Shown here: positions 51,742-61,560 of the stretch, one piece after another
Numbering within the stretch: the stretch's first letter is position 1
Layout: each line of letters starts with the position of its first letter
DNA from: Clostridia bacterium
GTDB lineage: Bacteria; Bacillota; Clostridia; Peptostreptococcales; Anaerovoracaceae
Length of the DNA: 64,000 bases
Direction: 5' to 3'
Assembly: GCA_902363595.1 (NCBI GenBank)
Contig: CABJAP010000001.1
Coordinates: forward strand, 521,928-585,927
Notes under the pieces: model-generated
The model's database searches: none
What the model saw: the letters and a program-made list of their open reading frames with translations, nothing else
Told to the model about the DNA's origin: nothing
Program-made: the position numbers and the translations under genes

Positions 51742-54700
51742 TTACAGCAGCCATTTCTGCAAGGTACGATTCAAAACCTCAATATCGATCGGCTTGGCAA
51801 TATGATCATTCATTCCCGCCCGCAGCGCTTCCTGTACATCTTCTGCGAAAGCATTGGCTGTCATTGCTACAATCGGGATATCCTGCGCATCGGACCGCTT
51901 TAGTCCCCGAATATAGCTGGCAGCCTGATATCCATCCATAACCGGCATCTGAATATCCATTAAAATGAGATCATAATACCCTTCCGAAGAATCCTCGAAT
52001 TTGTTTACAGCCTCATCGCCGTTAAAAGCTTCTTCGATTTGGATATCTGCTTCCTTGAGCAGTTCACTGGCAATTTCCATATTGAGCATATTATCTTCCA
52101 CCAGTAGAATCCGTTTATTGCTGTATTGATCCGCCCAATCGATAACCGGCCCTTCTTCTCCCCGATCATTCAACTCATTGAGCAGATAGCAGAAATTCGA
52201 ACGATAAAATGGCTTGGAAAGGAATCCGGTTACACCTTTTTCCTTTACATCTTCTTCAATCTCTGACCAGTCATATGCAGTGAGGAATATAATTGGAACT
52301 TCCGACCCAACAATTTTGCGAATTTGCACAGCCGTTTCCGCTCCATCCATTTCCGGCATCTTCCAGTCCAGCAGGATCACCTTATAAGCTTGATCGTCTT
52401 CCTGGGCCCTGCGGATCATCTCCAGAGCGGTCTTGCCGCTATCTGTACAGTGCGCTTCAATACCCATATCACGAAGGATTTCGATCGCTGCGCTGCAAGC
52501 CTGCCTATCGTCATCAATGATCAGGGCTCTGGCGCCGATCCAAAATTCGGGTACCATTTCCTGCCTTGCTTCCTCTAATTTAAGCGACAGGGTTACCGTG
52601 AAGACGGATCCCTTGCCGGTCTGGCTTTTGACATCAATATGACCGTTCATCATATCAATAATATTCTTTGTAATTGCCATGCCCAGGCCAGTCCCCGCAA
52701 TCCATCTGGTCGAAGAATCCTGTACCCGTTCAAACGGCAGGAACAATTTTTCTTGAAACTCTTTAGACATTCCGATACCGGTATCCGTGCAGCGAATTTG
52801 ATACATTCCATATCCTTTGCGCGTGCTGGAAAGCTGCTCTGCCTCTATGAGGATTCTGCCGCCGGCAAGAGTATATTTAACCGCATTGCTGAAAATATTG
52901 AGACATATCTGCCGAAGCCGCAGCGGATCGCCGATGATTTGTTCATTTCTCAGAGGCGCCAGCCGGACGTCAATCTCCAGATCATGAGATTTTGCCTGCG
53001 GGCGAACCAAATTTACCGTCTCGATCAGTAGCTCCGCCAAATTAAAAGGTTCTTCCCTCATAATCAGTTTGCCGCTTTCTATTTTTGACATATCCAGGAC
53101 ATCATTAATCAAATTGAGCAGATGGGTACTGGAAAGATCAATCTTATCCAGGCAATCTTTGATTCGTTCTCTATCATCCAGATGCGCCTTGGCGATTGTC
53201 GTCATCCCTACAATTGCGTTCATCGGCGTTCGAATATCATGGCTCATATTGGAAAGGAACCGGCTCTTTGCTTCATTTGCCGCATTGGCGTTTTCCAGCG
53301 CGCTCTGCATCATTTTGCGGTTTTGCTCTTCTTCATATTTTTGCTCATCCACGCGTCTGGACAACAGAATCGCCATCTGTTCCTCGGAATAAGGATTATC
53401 CACATGGATGATCTGCGCTGAAATCCAATGCAGTTTCCCGTCCGTCAAAAGTGCCCTTGCTTCTATAAATACTTCTTTTTTCTTTTTACCTAAAATTTCT
53501 TTCAAACGATCGATGGAAAACCGCTTTTCATATTCCTCTTTGGCATCTGATTCCAAAATCCGGCCGAAGGCATCGTATAAGGCCGTGTAGGACCTGGGAT
53601 TGCCCATATCGATTTTCAGCTCTTGTTCAAAATACAAAACATCGATTTGGTCCGCAGAAAGATTAATGCTGATAATCACCGGATAGGCGTTGGAAATGGC
53701 GCTGAGCAGGGTTCTGCGTTCCAAAAGCTTTTCCTTTTCCTCTTCCTCCTCAGCCAGCTTTTCTTTGGTTACATCGTGGAAGGTAGCCACCAGCACCGGC
53801 TTACCATTTTCATCCATGGTTTTCTCAACAATCCCCGACGACCAAAAATAAGAGCCGTCCGTTCTGAATATCCGATTCAGGAATGTTTGCTTTGTTCCTC
53901 TTTCAACGGCATTCTTAAAAATTCGCTCTGTTTCCTCCATGTCATCCGGATGAATGATGGTTGAGAGCAGCATTCCTTTTGTGTCAACGTCATCTTGACG
54001 ATAATGAACCATTCGCAGCCCTTCTTTATTGAGTTGAATAAACTGATGGGGTGCATCGATTGTCACCACGGCAATTCCCTCTGGAATGGAATTATATAGA
54101 TGGCTGATATAATTGGCCTGGCTTTTCAATTTGCGGTTAGCCTTGCGGCCATGCCATAGATAAAACAGAACCAGCGCCGCAATACCCAGGATGACTGCAA
54201 TCATCAGAACCATGGTCCTGGCAAGAATTTTGTTGCTCTGTTCACTGATGATATCTTCGGGAATGATGGAAATCAGATACCAATCCGTAGCGTGCTTCAG
54301 AGGAACATAGCAGAAAACAGTCGCTTCTTGATTATAGTTGAATAAAGCCCATCCGTTTTCCTTTTTCTGAAGGGATTTCTGGAATTGGTTTATAGTTTGC
54401 AGATCGTTTTCATCCTCAGGCAGCATATCAAATAAATTCTTTACCGTCTTGTTACTATTAGGGTGAGAAGAACGGATTAGAATCTCACCATCATGATCGG
54501 CAATATAAGAAAATCCTTCATTATTATAAAAAGAAAGGGAAAAACGATCAGCAATATTTCGTACTTCATATTCTTTAATTAGATACCCGTTTCGACCGTC
54601 GGAAAAGGTCACTTTTCTGTAGAGATCAATCACGTTAACGCCGGAAGTGCTGCTGATATGCGGCTCCACGACGCCTTCTGTGTTCTGGTTTTTTTCCAGA

Positions 54701-55053
54701 CTGTCAGCTGCCTGGGCATCGGCAAGACCGCTGGGAATCCATTGACCGTTTGAAAGGTAAAGGCGGATTCCGCCTTCGGTCTGCGTCCTCAAAAGGTTGT
54801 TCAGCGTTTTCGAATCATTAGAAGTGATTTTACTGAGATAGGAGCTTATCGTTTCCAAGGACTGAAAATCTTTGCTCAGCAAAAGACCCAATCCATTGGT
54901 CCCCTGCTTCGTACTCTCAGTAATCGTATTGATTGATTCCTGCCACAACTGATTCTTTACGTCTTTGATATAAAGAACCGTGACCGAGCACAGCAAAGAT
55001 GCAATGAGCACCGCCGCCAATGCCGTTTTTTTCCATATATTAGAAATCATCAT
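51742..55053 (-). CDS. Hybrid sensor histidine kinase with sensor, PAS and two receiver domains
   Basis: 1103 residues: membrane helix (8-28), extracytoplasmic dCache-like sensor (30-270), helix (277-300), PAS (about 315-430, RMVHYRQDDVDTKGMLLSTIIHPDD), second PAS-like (440-560), HisKA with SNMSHDIRTPMNAIVGM (His near 605), HATPase (SNAVKYTLAGG, GTGLGMAI), receiver 1 (IDDDRQACS, LDWKMPEMDGAE) and receiver 2 (VEDNMLNMEIA, MDIQMPVMDGYQA). No DNA-binding output, so the phosphate passes to another protein. ATG overlaps the TGA of the solute-binding gene (ATGA). Same back half as the kinase at 28009. Confidence 0.94.
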   Translation of the reverse strand: MMISNIWKKTALAAVLIASLLCSVTVLYIKDVKNQLWQESINTITESTKQGTNGLGLLLSKDFQSLETISSYLSKITSNDSKTLNNLLRTQTEGGIRLYLSNGQWIPSGLADAQAADSLEKNQNTEGVVEPHISSTSGVNVIDLYRKVTFSDGRNGYLIKEYEVRNIADRFSLSFYNNEGFSYIADHDGEILIRSSHPNSNKTVKNLFDMLPEDENDLQTINQFQKSLQKKENGWALFNYNQEATVFCYVPLKHATDWYLISIIPEDIISEQSNKILARTMVLMIAVILGIAALVLFYLWHGRKANRKLKSQANYISHLYNSIPEGIAVVTIDAPHQFIQLNKEGLRMVHYRQDDVDTKGMLLSTIIHPDDMEETERIFKNAVERGTKQTFLNRIFRTDGSYFWSSGIVEKTMDENGKPVLVATFHDVTKEKLAEEEEEKEKLLERRTLLSAISNAYPVIISINLSADQIDVLYFEQELKIDMGNPRSYTALYDAFGRILESDAKEEYEKRFSIDRLKEILGKKKKEVFIEARALLTDGKLHWISAQIIHVDNPYSEEQMAILLSRRVDEQKYEEEQNRKMMQSALENANAANEAKSRFLSNMSHDIRTPMNAIVGMTTIAKAHLDDRERIKDCLDKIDLSSTHLLNLINDVLDMSKIESGKLIMREEPFNLAELLIETVNLVRPQAKSHDLEIDVRLAPLRNEQIIGDPLRLRQICLNIFSNAVKYTLAGGRILIEAEQLSSTRKGYGMYQIRCTDTGIGMSKEFQEKLFLPFERVQDSSTRWIAGTGLGMAITKNIIDMMNGHIDVKSQTGKGSVFTVTLSLKLEEARQEMVPEFWIGARALIIDDDRQACSAAIEILRDMGIEAHCTDSGKTALEMIRRAQEDDQAYKVILLDWKMPEMDGAETAVQIRKIVGSEVPIIFLTAYDWSEIEEDVKEKGVTGFLSKPFYRSNFCYLLNELNDRGEEGPVIDWADQYSNKRILLVEDNMLNMEIASELLKEADIQIEEAFNGDEAVNKFEDSSEGYYDLILMDIQMPVMDGYQAASYIRGLKRSDAQDIPIVAMTANAFAEDVQEALRAGMNDHIAKPIDIEVLNRTLQKWLL

Positions 55054-56312
55054 TTCATCCTCTGCTGTTCATCCATCCACGTCATAATTGTATCAACGGT
55101 TTCTCCGGAGAGCAGTTTTTGCGCTGCTTCAGCGGTTATTTCCCAAATGGGAAGTTCTAAAAGGCTGTCTGATCCAATCACAGTCCGTCCCGACTGATAA
55201 CATTCAACCAGCGGCTGAATTTCTTCGGTTGAGGATGGCTGGCCTTGTTTCAAAGGACTGAACGATGACTGATTATCGGCAAACTTCTGTATGGAATCTT
55301 CCCTTGTAAAATATTCAACAAATTTCAGGGCTTGTTCTTTATTGGCGCTGCCTTCGTTGACGCTCAACCGGGTATCGGCATTGACCACCAGGACCGAACC
55401 ATCCTTCCTTGCCGGATACGGTACAACGGTAAAGTTCAATTTCGAATTCATGTTTTTGACCCGGCCGGCAGCCCAGCCTCCGGTCAGCATAAATGGGGAT
55501 TCTCCTTTTACGAATTCTTCCAGATCATCAGAAGTCTTTTCGGTTTTTAGCGCTTTCTCAGCATCAACATATCCCCGGTCGATAAAACGCTTTGCCAGAA
55601 GAAAACCCGGTCTCAGGTAAGTACTGAGCAGTTCTTCATTCTTGTTAATCTTTGCGAACAGCTCTTTCTGTCTGTCTTCATGATAAACCAAATCAAACCC
55701 TACGGCAATAGCCAGGGTTTTTATGGAAATGTCGTTATTGGCGATGATCGGTGTGATTCCCTGCTCCTTAAAAAATTGACAGACCTGTTCCCATTCTGCT
55801 AAATTGTCCGGAATTTCTTGTCCATATTCCTTGAGCAGTTCTTCATTGCAGTATAATCCAAAGGCGGAAACCGTAGTCGGAACCCACAGGATTTTTCCAT
55901 TTTCCTCCATCTGGCTGATCATGCTGTCTGAGTAGGAGGAAATACAATTTAATTGGGACAGATCCGCCAGCTGTCCGTTCTCTCCCAGCGATAAAGCGGT
56001 ATCGTGATTGACCATAAAAATATCGTCGCCTTTCCCCGCCGCCATTCGCTTTTCCAGGGCTTCAAAATAATCCGTTCCTTTCAGGCTTTCATAAGACAAA
56101 CGGGTATCAGGGTTTTCATCCATGAAGCCGGTTATAATCTCTTCAATAACTGTAACGTTCTCCGGTTCGTTCTTATTGCCAAAAAAGGTCAGATTAAACT
56201 TTACCTGATTTTCATCCTGATTGCTGACTACTACGTTTTTGCTGCCGCATCCAGCCAAAAGGCCGGCCAACAGAACCATGCAAAAAAATGCCAATAACAC
56301 TCTTTTTTTCAT
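55050..56312 (-). CDS. Extracellular solute-binding lipoprotein (family 1)
   Basis: 420 residues. Signal peptide with lipobox LAGC near residue 22 (LLAGLLAGCGSK), then a sugar-type binding domain: FFGNKNEPENVTVIEEIITGFMDENPDTRLSYES, NGQLADLSQL, PTTVSAFGLYCNEELLKEYGQEIPDNLAEWEQVCQFFKEQGITP. No ABC permease genes nearby; instead it is followed by, and coupled with, the hybrid kinase gene, so it probably acts as a ligand-binding co-sensor. ATG at 56310-56312, CGGAG upstream. Confidence 0.88.
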   Translation of the reverse strand: MKKRVLLAFFCMVLLAGLLAGCGSKNVVVSNQDENQVKFNLTFFGNKNEPENVTVIEEIITGFMDENPDTRLSYESLKGTDYFEALEKRMAAGKGDDIFMVNHDTALSLGENGQLADLSQLNCISSYSDSMISQMEENGKILWVPTTVSAFGLYCNEELLKEYGQEIPDNLAEWEQVCQFFKEQGITPIIANNDISIKTLAIAVGFDLVYHEDRQKELFAKINKNEELLSTYLRPGFLLAKRFIDRGYVDAEKALKTEKTSDDLEEFVKGESPFMLTGGWAAGRVKNMNSKLNFTVVPYPARKDGSVLVVNADTRLSVNEGSANKEQALKFVEYFTREDSIQKFADNQSSFSPLKQGQPSSTEEIQPLVECYQSGRTVIGSDSLLELPIWEITAEAAQKLLSGETVDTIMTWMDEQQRMK

Positions 56313-56374
56313 ATCTAAATCTCCGTTTGTCACTTGTGTTCACGTTGAAGTTTAGTTTTCTCGCGATGTTTTGT

Positions 56375-57576
56375 CTATCTTCTTCCTCGTTTTGCGCAGT
56401 GACACGCATAAGGAATCTGTCGTAATCTCCACCTGTTTCCCGCTGAAAGCAACTCCGTACTTAAAGATTGTTTTAACACCCTTGGAAGCATATCGGTATC
56501 GTACTTACGATCCTCAATCTGTGCCAAAGCTGTCTCCGAGAGCTGTTTTAGTTTGTCTCCGGAAAGCTTCCTGGCCGCCTTCAGCTCAATCAGAATACCC
56601 GGCATATTCGCCGACTTGGGCGATAACTGGATATCATATCGGCCTTCCCCGGGCTCTCCATTCGAACTAATGTAGTAGCGGTTGTCCATCATAGCGCAAA
56701 GCCCCAAAACAAAACCGTGGTAAAAGTTTTCCCCGGCCATATCCGTAGCAGCTTGCCGATTGGAGAAGCAGCTTGTGCATCTCTTTTTGCATCATTGGAA
56801 TACAATGCCTCCTGTATCGAGATCGCGGCAGCCTGGGGAATGATATCGGTCAATTTTTGCAGGATTTCCTTGTTATATACAAACGCGATCTCCTGATTGG
56901 GCAGCGCCACCTCGCACATATAATCCCCGCTAAAAGATGGATCCATTCTCACAACCTTCAGATATCCGGCAACCAGCAGAAAACTGTATACGGAAGAAGG
57001 GTTGTTTCGAATCTGCTTTAAATGACGCCAATAGAATCCCATAATGCTCATCCAGCATTTGTGAAAGCCTCTGCAGGGACATCATCATGTCCGTGTCGTC
57101 CGCCTTCTCTTCCACCACAGTTTTAAAATATGCTTTCTCATAAATGTTACAATGCTCACTTTCCAAAAGTTCACTGTGGCGTTCAAATTCCTGCCTTAAA
57201 ATGCTTAAAATTTGATCATAGGTCTCCTCCCAGGTATCACGTTTTACATCCTTAAAGGTGATGAAAATCACCGGGTATTTCCCCTGATAGTCCCGATATT
57301 TTTTACCGCAGGACCAAATCTTTTTGTCTCTGAAATAAACAGAAGTATCTTCATCCGTCTTTTCAAAAGCGGCAAATCCAGCTGAATTTCACTTTTTCTA
57401 TATGCGCCGGTTTTCACGCGGCTGTCCGCAGGTTTTTTTGCGTCCACGGGAATCCTCCAGCTGCGTCCTTTTTTATGAACCCCCTCTATTCTTCCCTCTG
57501 CGCAAAGAACCGTTACTCTGCGTTCCGTTATGCCCCACCGTTTAGCCGCTTCCTTTACAGTCATTGTCTCTGCCAT
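56375..57576 (-). pseudogene. Decayed HTH-AAA-ATPase-like / PD-(D/E)XK nuclease gene
   Basis: Start MAETMTVKEAAKRWGITERRVTVLCAEGRIEGVHKKGRSWRIP (ATG about 57576) is an excisionase-like HTH. After about 75 codons the frame shifts, and AAA-ATPase-like text appears (YFRDKKIWSCGKKYRDYQGKYPVIFITFKDVKRDTWEE), with the Walker A part missing. Two more frame changes lead to the nuclease end TAGENFYHGFVLGL, GEGRYDIQLSP...GILIELKAA (about 56570-56700). Family members are single ORFs of 500-600 codons; here at least two frameshifts and one internal loss are present. Confidence 0.85.
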
Positions 57577-57715
57577 ATCTGGCACCCCCAATTTTATAAA
57601 GATATTGTACCTTGTTTTCGGAATAAAGCCAATACATTTCACTTTGTTCTTTTGAATGTTCTGCAAAAGGTCACCGATCTTTAACGGAATGTTGCTGCCA
57701 ACATTCTATTGGGTT

Positions 57716-58753
57716 TCATACAATCAACATCGCATCTCCATAACTGAAAAACCGATACCGCTCTTTTACCGCAACTTCATAAGCGCTGAGGATTTTCTCT
57801 CTGTCGTAGAGAGCGGAAATCAGCATCAGCAGCGTGGATTTTGGCAGGTGGAAATTGGTGATCAGCCCATCCACCAGTTTGAATTCGTAGCCCGGATAGA
57901 TGAAAATTCCCGTGCTTCCTGCCCCCGCTTTGAGCCGGTACTGACCGTTTTCAAAAACCGCCGCGCTCTCCAAGGTTCTGGTGGAGGTCGTGCCCACGGA
58001 CAGGATCCGGCCGCCGGCTGCTTTGGTCTCGTTTACCAGCCTGGCGCTTTCCTGGGAAACCTCATATTCTTCAAAATGCATCTCATGCTCTTCGATGGTT
58101 TCGCACTTCACCGGACGGAAGGTACCGATTCCCACATGAAGGGTCACATAAGCGATCTTAACGCCCTTTTCTTCAGCCTTTCTCAACAGTTCTTCCGTAA
58201 AGTGAAGACCGGCCGTAGGCGCTGCCACCGAACCCTCTTCTTTGCAGTAAACCGTTTGATAGCGTTCCTTATCTTCCTGGTCACTGTCCCGTTCGATATA
58301 TGGAGGAAGCGGCATTTTTCCCAGTTCTTCCAGACGTTCCATAAAGATTCCCTGATAATGAAACTCTACGATCCTGGTACCGTCTTTTCCATAATCGAGA
58401 ATTTCCGCCTTAAAGTCGGGAGAAAAAGCCACCGTATCTCCCGGTTTGAGCCGTTTTCCCGGTCTTACCATGGTTTCCCAGCGGTCGCCTTCGATCCGCT
58501 TGGTTAGAAGGAATTCCACCTTGGCGCCGGTCTCTTCTTTGGTTCCGAAAAGCCGGGCCGGGAGCACCTTGGAATTATTCAGCACCAGACAGTCCCCTGG
58601 CAAAAGATACTCCAAAATGTCGTAAAAATGACGATGCTCAATGGTATCGTTCTCTCTGTTGAGAACCATGAGACGGGAGCAGTCCCGTTTATCCGCAGGC
58701 TTTTGCGCAATCAGCTCCTGCGGCAGATGATAATCGAATTCGTTTATATGCAT
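57716..58753 (-). CDS. queA: tRNA preQ1(34) S-adenosylmethionine ribosyltransferase-isomerase
   Basis: 345 residues, full length. [37 protein letters not shown]-equivalent [44 protein letters not shown] near residue 162 and [21 protein letters not shown] near 190 are diagnostic QueA blocks. Transfers the ribosyl part of SAM to preQ1 in tRNA, giving epoxyqueuosine, the step after Tgt. Starts four bases after the ruvB stop; last gene of the ruvCAB-queA run. tgt normally follows but lies 8 kb away. Confidence 0.97.
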   Translation of the reverse strand: MHINEFDYHLPQELIAQKPADKRDCSRLMVLNRENDTIEHRHFYDILEYLLPGDCLVLNNSKVLPARLFGTKEETGAKVEFLLTKRIEGDRWETMVRPGKRLKPGDTVAFSPDFKAEILDYGKDGTRIVEFHYQGIFMERLEELGKMPLPPYIERDSDQEDKERYQTVYCKEEGSVAAPTAGLHFTEELLRKAEEKGVKIAYVTLHVGIGTFRPVKCETIEEHEMHFEEYEVSQESARLVNETKAAGGRILSVGTTSTRTLESAAVFENGQYRLKAGAGSTGIFIYPGYEFKLVDGLITNFHLPKSTLLMLISALYDREKILSAYEVAVKERYRFFSYGDAMLIV

Positions 58754-58757
58754 GTTC

Positions 58758-59789
58758 CTATTCCTTTATCTTTAATTCCACCTGCTGGTCATCGCAGGCA
58801 ATGCCCAAATGCCGGTAAGCTTGCTCCGAAACCACCCTGCCCTTTTGGGTTCTGTGGAGAAAACCGGCTTGTATCAAATAAGGCTCATAGACATCTTCAA
58901 TGGTAACCCGTTCCTCACCGATGGAAGCGGCGATGGTATCGATGCCGACGGGGCCGCCTTTAAAGCGTTCAATGATCATACGCAGGATTTCCCGATCCAG
59001 ACTTTCCAGGCCCATAGGATCCACCCCCAGGGCGGTCATGGCTTCCTGGGTAATGGCCAGGTCGATCTTTCCGGTACCCTTGACCTGGGAAAAATCCCGA
59101 ACTCGCTTTAAAATACGGTTGGCGACCCGAGGCGTTCCCCGGGAACGCTTTGCCATTTCATTGAGGGATTCCTCATCCACCTCCACATTGAGCAGACCCG
59201 CTGTACGGCGGATGATCTTTTTCAGTTCTCCAGTGGTATACATTTCAAATTTGCTGCTGACGCCGAACCGGTCCCGCAGCGGTGCCGAGAGGCTTCCGGC
59301 CCTGGTGGTTGCTCCGATCAGAGTAAAACGGGCAATATCCAAGCGGATGGATCGGGCCGAGGGGCCCTTCCCGATGATGATATCCAGCGCAAAATCCTCC
59401 ATGGCCGAGTAGAGCACTTCTTCTACAGAGCGGTTGAGCCGGTGGATTTCATCGATAAACAGGACGTCATTTTCATTGAGATTAGTCAGAATCGCCGCCA
59501 GATCGCCGGCCCGCTCAATGGCAGGCCCGGAGGTGATCCGAATATCCACCCCCAGCTCATTGGCAATAATCCCGGCCAGAGTCGTCTTTCCCAGGCCCGG
59601 AGGTCCGTAAAAAAGAACGTGATCCAGGGGTTCTCTCCTCAGCTTTGCCGCTTCAATAAAGATCTTCAAATTCTCAGTTGCCTTTTTCTGGCCGATGTAA
59701 TCCTCCAGCGTCTGAGGCCGCAAGGTGAACTCAGAGGCTTCTTCATTTTCGCCTGCGCTTGCCGCAGTTATTCTTTCTTCGTTTTCCAT
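58758..59789 (-). CDS. ruvB: Holliday junction branch migration ATPase RuvB
   Basis: 343 residues. Walker [15 protein letters not shown] near residue 60, Walker [10 protein letters not shown] near 113, sensor [18 protein letters not shown] near 160 and the C-terminal winged helix ([31 protein letters not shown]). Hexameric motor that drives branch migration with RuvA. AAGGGATGAG before the ATG. Between ruvA and queA in one minus-strand operon. Confidence 0.98.
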   Translation of the reverse strand: MENEERITAASAGENEEASEFTLRPQTLEDYIGQKKATENLKIFIEAAKLRREPLDHVLFYGPPGLGKTTLAGIIANELGVDIRITSGPAIERAGDLAAILTNLNENDVLFIDEIHRLNRSVEEVLYSAMEDFALDIIIGKGPSARSIRLDIARFTLIGATTRAGSLSAPLRDRFGVSSKFEMYTTGELKKIIRRTAGLLNVEVDEESLNEMAKRSRGTPRVANRILKRVRDFSQVKGTGKIDLAITQEAMTALGVDPMGLESLDREILRMIIERFKGGPVGIDTIAASIGEERVTIEDVYEPYLIQAGFLHRTQKGRVVSEQAYRHLGIACDDQQVELKIKE

Positions 59790-59805
59790 AACTCATCCCT
59801 TATCG

Positions 59806-60411
59806 TTAAAACAGTCTTTTCAGAGCCTGCTTAATGTATTCTTCCACAGTCAAATCCTTTTCTTTCACCGCTGTCAGAGCGTTGACGGCTTCTCCTTTTG
59901 TATAACCCAGCGCCACCAGCGCGCTCACTGCTTCCGTCCTGCTGTCCCCGGCGGCTCCGTCTGCGGAAGCGCTGCTTTCCATGCCTTCCGGAAGAGCTGC
60001 CTGTTCCAGCTGGCCGAACTTATCTTTCAGCTCCAACACGATCCGCTCAGCCGTCTTTTTGCCGATGCCGTTGGCCCTGGTCAAAGATTTGGCATCCTCC
60101 AGCACAATGGCCTGATGGACTTCTGATAGGGGCATGGCTGATAAAATCGCGATGGCCGCTTTCGCCCCTACGCCGCTGACCGTAATCAGCTTGTGAAACG
60201 TATCCAGGGCGGCTTTTTCGCCGAAACCGAACAAACGAATATCATCTTCCCTTACGATCATAGCCGTGAAAACAGTGATGGACTCCCCTTCCTTCGCCAG
60301 ATAAACGCTGGAATTGGCAGGAACGGTTATTTCGTATCCCAGGCCTCCCGCATCGACCACAATGCCGCTCTCTGTTTTTATAGCCAACGTACCTTTTATG
60401 TAATGTAGCAT
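59806..60411 (-). CDS. ruvA: Holliday junction DNA helicase RuvA
   Basis: 201 residues: OB-fold MLHYIKGTLAIKTESGIVVDAGGLGYEI, two helix-hairpin-helix elements (LITVSGVGAKAAIAIL and ANGIGKKTAERIVLELKDKFG), and a C-terminal domain AVSALVALGYTKGEAVNAL that contacts RuvB. Tetramer that holds the four-way junction. AGGAGGT before the ATG; three bases separate it from ruvC. Confidence 0.98.
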   Translation of the reverse strand: MLHYIKGTLAIKTESGIVVDAGGLGYEITVPANSSVYLAKEGESITVFTAMIVREDDIRLFGFGEKAALDTFHKLITVSGVGAKAAIAILSAMPLSEVHQAIVLEDAKSLTRANGIGKKTAERIVLELKDKFGQLEQAALPEGMESSASADGAAGDSRTEAVSALVALGYTKGEAVNALTAVKEKDLTVEEYIKQALKRLF

Positions 60412-60414
60412 TTC

Positions 60415-60927
60415 CTACCTCCTGCTTTTCATGTTCAAGCTTTTCAGCCGGTTTCTGCTGCCTGCCGAATGTCCGTGGCACACGGCTGCCGCCAGAGCAT
60501 CTGCCGTATCATCGGGCTTTGGAACTTCTTTTAGATTCAATATGGTTTTGACCATAGTCTGTACTTGCTTTTTCTCTGCGCGGCCATAGCCCACCAAAGC
60601 CTGTTTGATCTGGAGCGGAGTGTATTCTGCAATCTCCAGCCCTGAGTTCGCGCAAGCCAGCACGGCCACTCCCCGAGCCTGCCCCACCAGAATCGCTGTT
60701 TTGGCATTGGTATTAAAAAATAATTCTTCTACGGAGGCCACCTCCGGTTCATGGCGCATAATGATTTCCATCAAAGAATTATACAAAATCTTCAGCCTGT
60801 CCGGCATCTCCATGCCGGCATCCGTAGTCACGGCGCCATAATCGATCACCTTAAAGCGATTGCCGGTCATTTCGACGACGCCATAGCCCAGGATCGCATA
60901 TCCCGGGTCTATTCCAAGTATTCGCAT
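60415..60927 (-). CDS. ruvC: Crossover junction endodeoxyribonuclease RuvC
   Basis: 170 residues. Metal-binding acids in [17 protein letters not shown] (Asp 7), [24 protein letters not shown] (Glu near 66) and [15 protein letters not shown] (Asp near 138) are all present. Resolves Holliday junctions. GAGGAGG before the ATG. First gene of ruvC-ruvA-ruvB-queA; divergent from argR-recN. Confidence 0.97.
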   Translation of the reverse strand: MRILGIDPGYAILGYGVVEMTGNRFKVIDYGAVTTDAGMEMPDRLKILYNSLMEIIMRHEPEVASVEELFFNTNAKTAILVGQARGVAVLACANSGLEIAEYTPLQIKQALVGYGRAEKKQVQTMVKTILNLKEVPKPDDTADALAAAVCHGHSAGSRNRLKSLNMKSRR

Positions 60928-61044
60928 AGAGCCTCCTCAAAACAGCACGGATTTCAATCCGCACATTCAATTCAGTATAGCACACAAACATACGTTCCGC
61001 AATTCTCAATTAAGGTTTTTTTATGTGGTATTTTCCCAAAAGTA

Positions 61045-61053
61045 TGGTATAAT
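61045..61053 (+). promoter_or_regulatory. Extended -10 promoter of argR-recN
   Basis: TGG-TATAAT (TGn-TATAAT), 48 bases before the argR start. AT-rich ATGTATA repeats just downstream may be ARG boxes for autoregulation; not certain. Confidence 0.55.
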
Positions 61054-61100
61054 TATAAATGTATAAAATTAATTTAAAATGTATATTGAAGGAGAATACA

Positions 61101-61550
61101 ATGCGTTATTCAAGACAAAATAAAATTTTAGAGCTGATCGAAGAATATGAGGTGGAAACACAGGATAAGCTGGCTTCCCTCTTGAAAGAATACGGTTATG
61201 ACGTGACGCAGGCTACCATATCCAGGGATATCAAAGAGCTTCATTTAATTAAGACCCTCTCCTCCACTGGAAAATATAAATATGCAGCCGCCATGAATAT
61301 GGAAGGACCGGTTTCCGATCGTTTTGTAAATATATTCAGAGAAACCATTAAATCCGTCGATTCTTCCGGCAATATCGTTGTTGTAAAAACTTTGTCCGGA
61401 TGCGCCAACGCCGCCGGTGAAGCCATTGATTCACTGGGATTTCCCCATGTGATCGGTTCCGTAGCCGGAGACAACACGCTGATGATCGTCATCGACGATG
61501 CGGACAACACACCAAAGTTTTTAAAAGAATTCAATGAAATGCTTGGATAA
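61101..61550 (+). CDS. argR: Arginine repressor
   Basis: 149 residues. N-terminal winged HTH MRYSRQNKILELIEEYEVETQDKLASLLKEYGYDVTQATISRDIKELHLIK and C-terminal oligomerisation/arginine-binding domain (LSGCANAAGEAIDSLGF, VAGDNTLMIVIDD). Hexameric repressor of arginine synthesis, in Firmicutes also activator of its catabolism. ATG at 61101 with AAGGAG; a longer frame to 61059 is rejected. argR-recN order is the usual Firmicute arrangement. Confidence 0.97.
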   Translation: MRYSRQNKILELIEEYEVETQDKLASLLKEYGYDVTQATISRDIKELHLIKTLSSTGKYKYAAAMNMEGPVSDRFVNIFRETIKSVDSSGNIVVVKTLSGCANAAGEAIDSLGFPHVIGSVAGDNTLMIVIDDADNTPKFLKEFNEMLG

Positions 61551-61560
61551 GAGGTAGCAT

